Assembly (NCBI RefSeq): GCF_030272615.1
Contig: NW_026729314.1
Coordinates: forward strand, 1-64,000
Length of the DNA stretch: 64,000 nt
Source of the DNA: Cryptomeria japonica
Taxonomy: Eukaryota > Streptophyta > Pinopsida > Cupressales > Cupressaceae
Reading direction: 5' to 3'
Of this stretch, positions 57,615-64,000 are shown piece after piece. Below the pieces are notes generated by a model. The model was not told where the DNA came from and did no database searches. It saw only the letters and a list, made by a program, of their open reading frames with translations. How positions within the stretch are numbered: position 1 is the first letter of the stretch; each line of letters begins with the position of its first letter. The position numbers and the translations under genes are program-made.

Positions 57615-58310
57615 ACCCTAGTCAGAATGATGACTCCACTCTCCAAGTCTCTAATGATAACTGAATTAGGTGTGAACTCCACAGTTTTCCTAGTTGCCCC
57701 ATGTGTGATTTGATAGATGAAAGCAAGGTAAGGTTTTGTTTGTTGTTCTTTTTAATTACTCCAAAAGAAAATGAGTTCAATTTTACTAAAGAGGAAATGA
57801 TGAAAACTTTAAATAACTAACTTTAAACAAGTTACTAATAAAAAATCTAATCACAAGCCTAAACTTAGTAAAAGAGAAATCTCCCGATCTTGCACACAAA
57901 CACTAGTTACCTGCAACATAAAAACCAGTTAGAAACAAAATTTCAAGGTGGACTTCCACAAGTCTATTTTTCTGTCTCTGTTACAATTTGGTTTTTCTCT
58001 CTGTGTTTGTTATGTGCCAATCTGTAGACCAGATGCACTAAATAATGGTACAGATGCACTAACTGATAATCCGAATGTGCTATACTATTGCATGTATGCA
58101 CTGTGCTGATGTTTTAAAGCACTGAGACCTATAGGAAATAGCAGAAATTCTATGCGCTAAAGTTAAGTCTGAAAGCGCTAAGGTATGGTATTCACGTGCT
58201 AAACAGTCAACAAGATGCACCAAAGGAAAGTCCGGATGTGCTAGAGAATGGTATCCACGCGCTGATTCAAGTTTTCCGCGTACTTGCAAAGTTAGTCCTG
58301 CATCAAAAAT
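57615..58310 (-). other. Internal sequence and short-motif repeats
   Basis: 57615-57710 continues the ORF described at 54994-56117. From 58020 to 58275 a degenerate motif (GATGCACTAA, ATGGTATCCACGCGCT, AAGCGCTAAGGTATGGTAT) recurs five or six times, unusually GC-rich for this window. I cannot assign the remainder. Confidence 0.4.
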
Positions 58311-59783
58311 GATTTGATAAATGGGGTTATGCCCCACTGTGGGTGTCAGAAATGTGTGCGGGAAAAGTGGTGTTATGAAATGAAAATTATGAATTCAGGA
58401 CTTTTCCACACACCAATGGGACTCTTGGTGCAAGTTATGAAACTATATGGAATAACTCAACTTCCCAAGGGATGTTTCATTGTTCTCTATCTCACAAGAT
58501 CCCTCAAGCCAATTCCTTTGCTCTCAGATAACTAAGAAAAGTGACTCAGGGATGACAATCATGAGAATGAGGGATGTTTGATCAATTTAATATGAATGCA
58601 ATCCTAAATGTGCATGATATTAACAAATATGAATTAAACTAGCATGCATATGATGATAAGATGAAAAGATTAGCAAAAACACTATCCTAACATGATATAC
58701 TAGCTTAATATGATTATTATGCTAATAGAAATGCTTTTGACATGCTTATTAGACTATTTCCATTTCAAAGAGAGATTAAATGCTTGATAAAAATGTGTAT
58801 AGATTAGATGCATGAAACTTGGATATCAAAATGAAGGAAGGAGGGCTCTATTTATAGGGAAAATAGGGCAATGAAGGGTCAAGATTGGATAATCTTATCA
58901 AGGGTCAGGATTGAAAGTTATCAATCCATGTTTACAATTCTCACCAATGAAATGGTGACAATTGTCAACATAAGATTGCTTGAGAGGGGATGTAAGAAGC
59001 ATTAAATGCTTGAGAAGACCTCATGGTTACCTTAGGAGGTAAGGGTTAAGGTTAGGTTAAGGTTATCCATTGGATAAAGCTTTTACCCAAAGGATAATTT
59101 TTTGTACAAAGGTTAAAGGAATAACCATGGTCAAAGGAATGAATGCTTGATCAAACCTTTGGGTTATATGAGGGTTGAGTTTAAAGAGAAAGTCTCTAAT
59201 CATGCAAGAGGGTTGAGTTAACCATTAATGGTTTGGAAGACTTTCAAGGTTAACTTGTTGAAGACATAAAGCCTTTAATGGTTTTCAAAGACTTTGAGGG
59301 TTTGAGAAGTGACTTCCCTTTGTTTAGGGATGTGACAATATTTAGGGGATGAGTTAGGCAAATTTAGAAGGGGTTAGAAGAATATAGAAGGGGTTAGAAT
59401 AATCTAGAAGGGGGGTTAGAGAGGCAAGTGGGAGATGTAGGAAAATGCAAGTGGATGAGAGGTAATTTTAATTAAAATAAATTGCTTTATTTCAAAACAA
59501 ATAGATGCAAGTGGGGGATTAATATACATTAGATTTATTTATTTGAAGTGGATAATTTAATTAAATGTAAATTTATTAAAAGGGGAGAAAGGGGAATTAA
59601 TTGAATAAAATGATTTATTCAATTAAAGAATATGGAAGGCTTAAGTGAATTTAATTAAATAAATTGAATAACTTGTTTAATCAAATAGATGAATGTGAAT
59701 GATTTAATTAAATAGAGGAATGAGAATAAAATGAATATTAAATATTCACCTACGAAAGTGGTCATTTTATATGTCTACAAAAA
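58311..59783 (-). mobile_element. Putative LTR, minus orientation
   Basis: The high-coordinate end reads (minus) TGTAGACATATAAAATGACC, an LTR-like start, and a TATAAATAG box lies at 58848-58856 on the minus strand. The low end is uncertain. It seems to have inserted into the 5' LTR of element C, because the last about 70 bases of that LTR and its PBS follow immediately at 59784. Confidence 0.4.
58848..58856 (-). promoter_or_regulatory. TATA box of putative LTR
   Basis: TATAAATAG on the minus strand, followed by GCCCTCC, about 930 bases from the presumed LTR start. Confidence 0.45.
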
Positions 59784-59856
59784 TAAGTTCAAAACTATCA
59801 TTACTAGTAAAACACCAATTCACCCCCCACTCTTAGTGTTCTTCAATTCCAAAAAT

Positions 59857-59868
59857 TGGTATCAGAGC
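59857..59868 (+). promoter_or_regulatory. Primer binding site of element C
   Basis: TGGTATCAGAGC, the exact common plant PBS for initiator tRNA-Met, five bases after the LTR end. Confidence 0.9.
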
Positions 59869-59922
59869 TTGGTTCCTTGGAAGAAGTTTAACCACTTGAG
59901 GAAGATCCATAATTTGGAATCA

Positions 59923-60960
59923 ATGGAAACCAATCTGTAGCAACAACTTTGACTAGCTCTTGAGAATCTTGATAATGAAAAGATGGAGAATAGTCTAAAA
60001 AATGAATTGAAGAAAACCAGAGAACACATCATTTCATTGTAGGGAAAGCTTTTAGTTGTGAAGGCTAAGAGGAAGGAACTTTGTGATCAATTACGAAATC
60101 AAAATAGTGATGAGGAAGATGCTATGAAGGATCATTGTTAGAAACTTAGATGCTATGAAGGATCATTGTCAGAAACTTACTCAGGAGAACAATATCTTGA
60201 AGAATGAGATGCAAGCTCTAACCATGAGAATGTGCAAGGAGTTGAGGACAGAAAGAAAAATGAAGAAAACCTAGCTTAAGCGTTGAATGATAGATCTAGG
60301 GAATGCAATAGGTTGACTCATGATAATGATATGTTGAAACTTGAGCTGACCCAGTCCCAGAACAAATGGAAAGGAGCTTGAGAGATAGATTATAATCATG
60401 AGAGATGACTTGGTTATTGAAAATGAGTACAAGGACAAGTTCAAGGATAGCTCTGCTAAACTTGATGAAATGCTGAAGAATCAGAGAGATGCTAATGACA
60501 AAAGAGGTCTTGGTTAAGAAAAGGGAGAAAGCTCCGATACTGCACAACAAGATCAATCATCTGGACAAAAGTACAAACATGACAACTGAAACTAGAAATC
60601 ACCAGTAAGACAATCTAATGCTCACAAATTGAATGGTACATGCTTTATTTGCAATAAATATTTTCATATGGCTAGTCAATGAAGAAATAAAAATAATACA
60701 ATAATGCATCATTTACTAGTCTTGGAAGTGTAAGATGTCATGCATGTAGTAGATTTGGACATATGGCTAACCAATGTAGATCAAAAGGGAATCAAGGAAA
60801 TCAAGGGGTTAACAAGGCAATTCAGAAGAACAATATTGTCTGTTATGCATGCAACAAGATTGGGCATATTTCTAAATATTGCAGAAGTAAGAACCCATCA
60901 ACAAGTAATGGAAATGCAGACGAGAAGAGAAAAGAAAAAGTGGAAGACATCAGAAAGTAG
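59923..60960 (+). pseudogene. Gag-like ORF of element C: coiled coil plus three CCHC knuckles
   Basis: A coiled-coil part (QKLTQENNILKNEMQALTM near 60170) is followed by CFICNKYFHMASQ with a stop where the last Cys belongs (60641-60690), then CHACSRFGHMANQC (60736-60777) and CYACNKIGHISKYC (60841-60882). The first knuckle is in another frame from the other two. The order matches element A: leucine-heptad region, then knuckles. Frequent stops show it is dead. A short duplication (GATGCTATGAAGGATCATTG near 60117 and 60150) adds to the damage. Confidence 0.7.
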
Positions 60961-61430
60961 CATGAGAAAAGATGGGTAAGAAGATATGATAGACCATAGG
61001 CAGAACAATCGATAGAGTCATTAGGTCTTACACCGGTAGCAGATACAACTGATAACTAAGGCACTCAGCCTTAAAGGTAGAAAAATGATTGAAGATCATG
61101 TAAATACCCCAGATTAGGTCTGTAGTGAAATATTTCTGATTGTGGATGGATACTCAGGAGATTTCATTGGTTTACTGGAGCCTACTCGCAGACTATGTGA
61201 ACCGGTCAAGCCTAACCGACAATGAAAAATTAGGGTTAATGAAAATAAAAAGGAAAGGTAAAGTTATTTTATTCACATAGCAATCGAGCATTCAGATGAT
61301 CGAATTTCTAGAGCATTTTAGAGTTCAAAGGCGATTTGAGAGAGCACTTCCTTCAAGGCAATTTGATCTCCCGACAACTTTTCAAGGTATTTTCGTGTTG
61401 TAGAAACCCTAGTTTCCGTGTTTGGTTATA
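60961..61430 (+). other. Leader before second ORF of element C
   Basis: No coding frame. It shares GGTAAAG, CAAAGGCGATTT and AAACCCTAGTTT, in that order, with the leader of element A's second ORF. The TATA-like box is weaker here (TTATTTTATT near 61264). Confidence 0.5.
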
Positions 61431-62900
61431 ATGGCTTCATCTTCATCCAACATCAATACTCCTTTGGTGGTTGAGATTAAGAACCACCTTTGTCCTATTT
61501 TCAAGAAGCATCCATACAAATCTCTTTTGGATGAACCATTGGGTGCATTTTCGAAAGTCTATCATGGAGTTCTTCATACTAAGGATATTAGGGCTTATAT
61601 CCATTATGACATCAAAGAACTTGGAGGATATGAGTTGTCCTACATTTTTTACTCAACACCTAATTACTGACAACCAGCTCAAACCAAAATTTGCACACCT
61701 ATAGAGGAAGGGTTTTACACAGCTCATGGATTTTCTAACTTTTGATGAGGCAAAATGGGTGCGATATGTTTTGACCCACATTCATGGAGAGTTCATCTGG
61801 ATGGACCGACCGTACAAGATTACAGAGGAAGTCATAAAAAATGTTACTTGTTTGCAAAATATCAGAGGAGTTCTCGGTACAAGGTACAAGCTATCTAACA
61901 CAAAGCTCAATAAACTTACTGACGCAAATTTTGATGGACATTCTTTAAGAGTAGATAATGTCAGAGATATAGATGTGAAGTTTGCAGACATGATTATCAG
62001 ATATAAGGTTTATCAGTCAAACCGACTAAATTCTGTATCCGGCAACAACATTTTGGTTGCTCACCAAATGGTTAAGGAGGATGCCCATTATGATCTATGC
62101 AGTGTAATATTGAAAGAACTCATGACTAACCTACAGAAGATCAAGCAAGACAAGAAGAATACCTTCTGGTATGGCTCCTTCATTATTTGTTTGGTATTTT
62201 ACTTTTTGGGTATTGTTCCTGGTTTTGGCAAGATTCAGTAGGCTTATGACCGCCCGGTAGCAACACAAATTGCACAATTTTTGGATAAGCAAGGGGAAAA
62301 ATCAAGTAAAGCAAATTTATGGGAATTTTTCAAGACATTTGAGGAGGAAATGAAGAATAGGTCTCAGATCCCCAAATCTATAATAGAGAAGTATAAGGAT
62401 ACAATTTGTTTTATGGTAAATAAAGATGAATGTATGATGGAGGATGTACAACCTACAATAATTTGGATAATGCCAATGGGATATGTGGTAGATGAGGCCA
62501 CACTGGATGCCTATGCACAACATCTATTGCAGGCACTGGTAGATGAGAAGGAAGAAAAGTTTGGCACTGCCCAAGAGAAAGGTTTGAAAGTTCATAAGGA
62601 ACAGGTAGCTCCGGCAATTTGAAAGAAGATGACCAAGGTAGCAACAAAAATATTGATAATTGAAGATCATCATAGGGCCAAGGTTGAGAAAAAAGTCAAA
62701 ATTTTGGAATAGCAGAGGAAGGAAGAAATGAAGAAGTAGAGAAAAGAGGAAAGGGAAGCCCATAAAGAAGCTTAGGCCACACCCAATGTGGTCCTAGTTA
62801 CAGCAGAAATGTCCAAACAACCGGAAGAATCTTCAGCTGAGCCTGCTAGTGAGATACCGGTAGAGCCATCTAAGAAGAAGAAAAAGGCCACTCGATAGTA
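61431..62900 (+). pseudogene. Second ORF of element C, unknown family
   Basis: Start at ATG 61431 (MASSSSNINTPL), parallel to MAYVSKASSSTS in element A. A globular region follows with WVRYVLTHIHGEFIWMDR, KITEEVIKNVT, MVKEDAHYDLC and LVFYFLGIVPGFGKIQ, the last two closely matching element A. Then comes a helical region (ANLWEFFKTFEEEMKNRS) and a charged Lys/Glu segment to about 62900 (EPSKKKKKAT). One frameshift near 61640 and stops at 62239, 62620 and later interrupt it, fewer than in element A. 61726-62241 is the longest clean piece (171 codons). I know no enzyme with these motifs. Confidence 0.65.
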
Positions 62901-63149
62901 TATGACTGTTTCTTATGAAGAAAAAAAGTCTAAAGTAGAAATTAAGGAGGTTCCCAAAAATAAAGACATTTTTTCTAGAGTTGTGAGGGAGAAAAAAGAG
63001 GAACAAAAGAAAGAACTAGTCAAGGAGATTCCCCGTGTCATGACCCTCTGTATCAAGTTTCGCCTACAAATTGATACACACATTACAAGTTGTAGTATTA
63101 TTTTGGGATATTTTAGGTTTTCTTTGAATAATGTGGACAATTGATTCAT

Positions 63150-64000
63150 GGTTAAATTTTAATTATGATTTTTTGGATTGGTCTCATGTTGAGAACATTT
63201 TATGTTTGGAAAGAAAAATAAATAGAAAATACAATGTGGTTTAGTTGATATTCAGGATCAACAGGTAAAATGAACAATGGCTTGTGCAAGGGTGAAGCGT
63301 GTTTTTTTTTTTACATAAATGGGGGATGAAGCAAATGTAATTACCTTTGCATCTTATGATGATTATAAGTCCATGATACCTCAATTACAAAGCTAATATG
63401 TTATACTAATGGTTTTGATTGAGTGTGATTTGATATTAGATTTGAAAGAAGCAAGCGACTCAAAATTAAACTCATAACCAAGAGGTAAGTACTTCCATTA
63501 CATGATATGGACATAGTTGACATTTATTTCAATCTTTCTATTATAATTGTAGTTGCTTCTATATGTGCATCATATGGTATAAAAATTCTCGTGATGTGAG
63601 TAAAGATAAGAAATTTAGGTGAAAAATTTAAATCAAATACTTGATGCTACTTCCAAGGTTCAAATGGATTCTATGAATGAGGATGTATAATTTTAAAAGT
63701 TTTTTTTTTTGTCTTCCTTTTTATCCTTATTTTGATTACATTACATAAAAGATTATTTAATTATTCTTCTAAAGTCTAATATAACCTAAGGTGGAAGTGA
63801 AAAATGCAACATGGGCTAATTTCTATACAATATTAATATGGAATGAACAAATATTTTTTTGAGTGGATAGAGTATAGTGATTTATCTATGATAAACGAAG
63901 TAGATGGAATATTATTTTCTTTACATGATGATTATAAGTCTATCTTGATTTGCTATGGTATGATCTTAGACCCGGAAGAGTCAAGTGGTAGGAAAATACA
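63150..64000. other. AT-rich sequence at window end
   Basis: No gene, LTR end or repeat boundary recognised. It may contain the rest of element C. Confidence 0.35.

Larger units (their letters stand above)
59784..63100 (+). mobile_element. LTR retrotransposon 'element C' lacking pol
   Basis: Plus-strand element: end of a 5' LTR (ATTCACCCCCCACTCTTAGTG...CAATTCCA, to 59851), PBS at 59857-59868, gag-like coiled coil and three CCHC knuckles, a non-coding leader, then a second ORF similar to that of element A. No protease, integrase or reverse transcriptase motif is visible between 60.9 and 61.4 kb, where they would be expected. The 3' LTR is not recognised in the window, so the right end is a minimum. 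The LTR end resembles that of element A (CTCTTAGTATTCATCA). Confidence 0.65.

Overview
This is a nuclear plant sequence with very low gene density and nested, decayed transposable elements. It has spliceosomal-type gene structure, plant LTR retrotransposons primed by initiator tRNA-Met, plant L1-type LINEs, a tRNA-derived SINE, TIR elements and long AT-rich spacers. The LTR style (G-rich run followed by TGAATTAGT), the amount of old repeat and the interstitial telomere-like tract suggest a large genome, possibly a conifer or other gymnosperm. That placement is inference; no sequence here fixes the species.

Layout. 0.6-2.4 kb: minus-strand Ty3/gypsy RNase H-integrase remnant. 3.8-5.5 kb: tandem repeats and two long (GA)n tracts. 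6.0-6.5 kb: TIR element. 6.9-7.5 kb: possible small gene relics. 8.14-8.45 kb: SINE with A box, B box and target duplication. 8.6-14.1 kb: two 1.38-kb direct repeats 4.17 kb apart, enclosing an LTR-like segment and a GC-richer block split by an 823-bp hAT-like element. 14.5-15.9 kb: AT-rich repeats. 16.06-16.41 kb: the one convincing host gene, a two-exon, 8-cysteine secreted peptide. 21.55-29.84 kb: minus-strand LTR element ('element A'). 30.3-30.7 kb: gypsy gag remnant. 33.3-35.1 kb: degenerate telomere-like tract. 35.38-35.55 kb: long hairpin. 36.2-42.36 kb: near full-length LINE with 14-bp target duplication. 43.7-45.3 kb: 5'-truncated LINE. 45.5-54.5 kb: second copy of the 15.6-24.5 kb region, with a disrupted peptide-gene paralogue and the 3' part of the LTR element ('element B'). 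54.5-57.7 kb: another minus-strand LTR element hit by a perfect solo LTR. 57.7-59.8 kb: LTR-like sequence. 59.8-63 kb: plus-strand 'element C', related to element A.

Two systems stand out. The first is an LTR retrotransposon family (A, B, C) with tRNA-Met PBS, purine tract and a gag-like ORF (coiled coil plus CCHC knuckles) but no recognisable protease, integrase, reverse transcriptase or RNase H. Its place is taken by a second ORF, similar in A and C, of unknown function: a globular domain followed by a charged coiled coil. In both elements this ORF follows a leader with shared motifs and, in A, a TATA-like box, as if a host transcription unit had been captured. The second is a roughly 9-kb duplication, unit start to unit start about 30 kb, carrying the cysteine-rich peptide gene. 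One copy looks intact and the other is broken by an LTR insertion.

Nearly all other ORFs are TE relics or shadows of low-complexity sequence.
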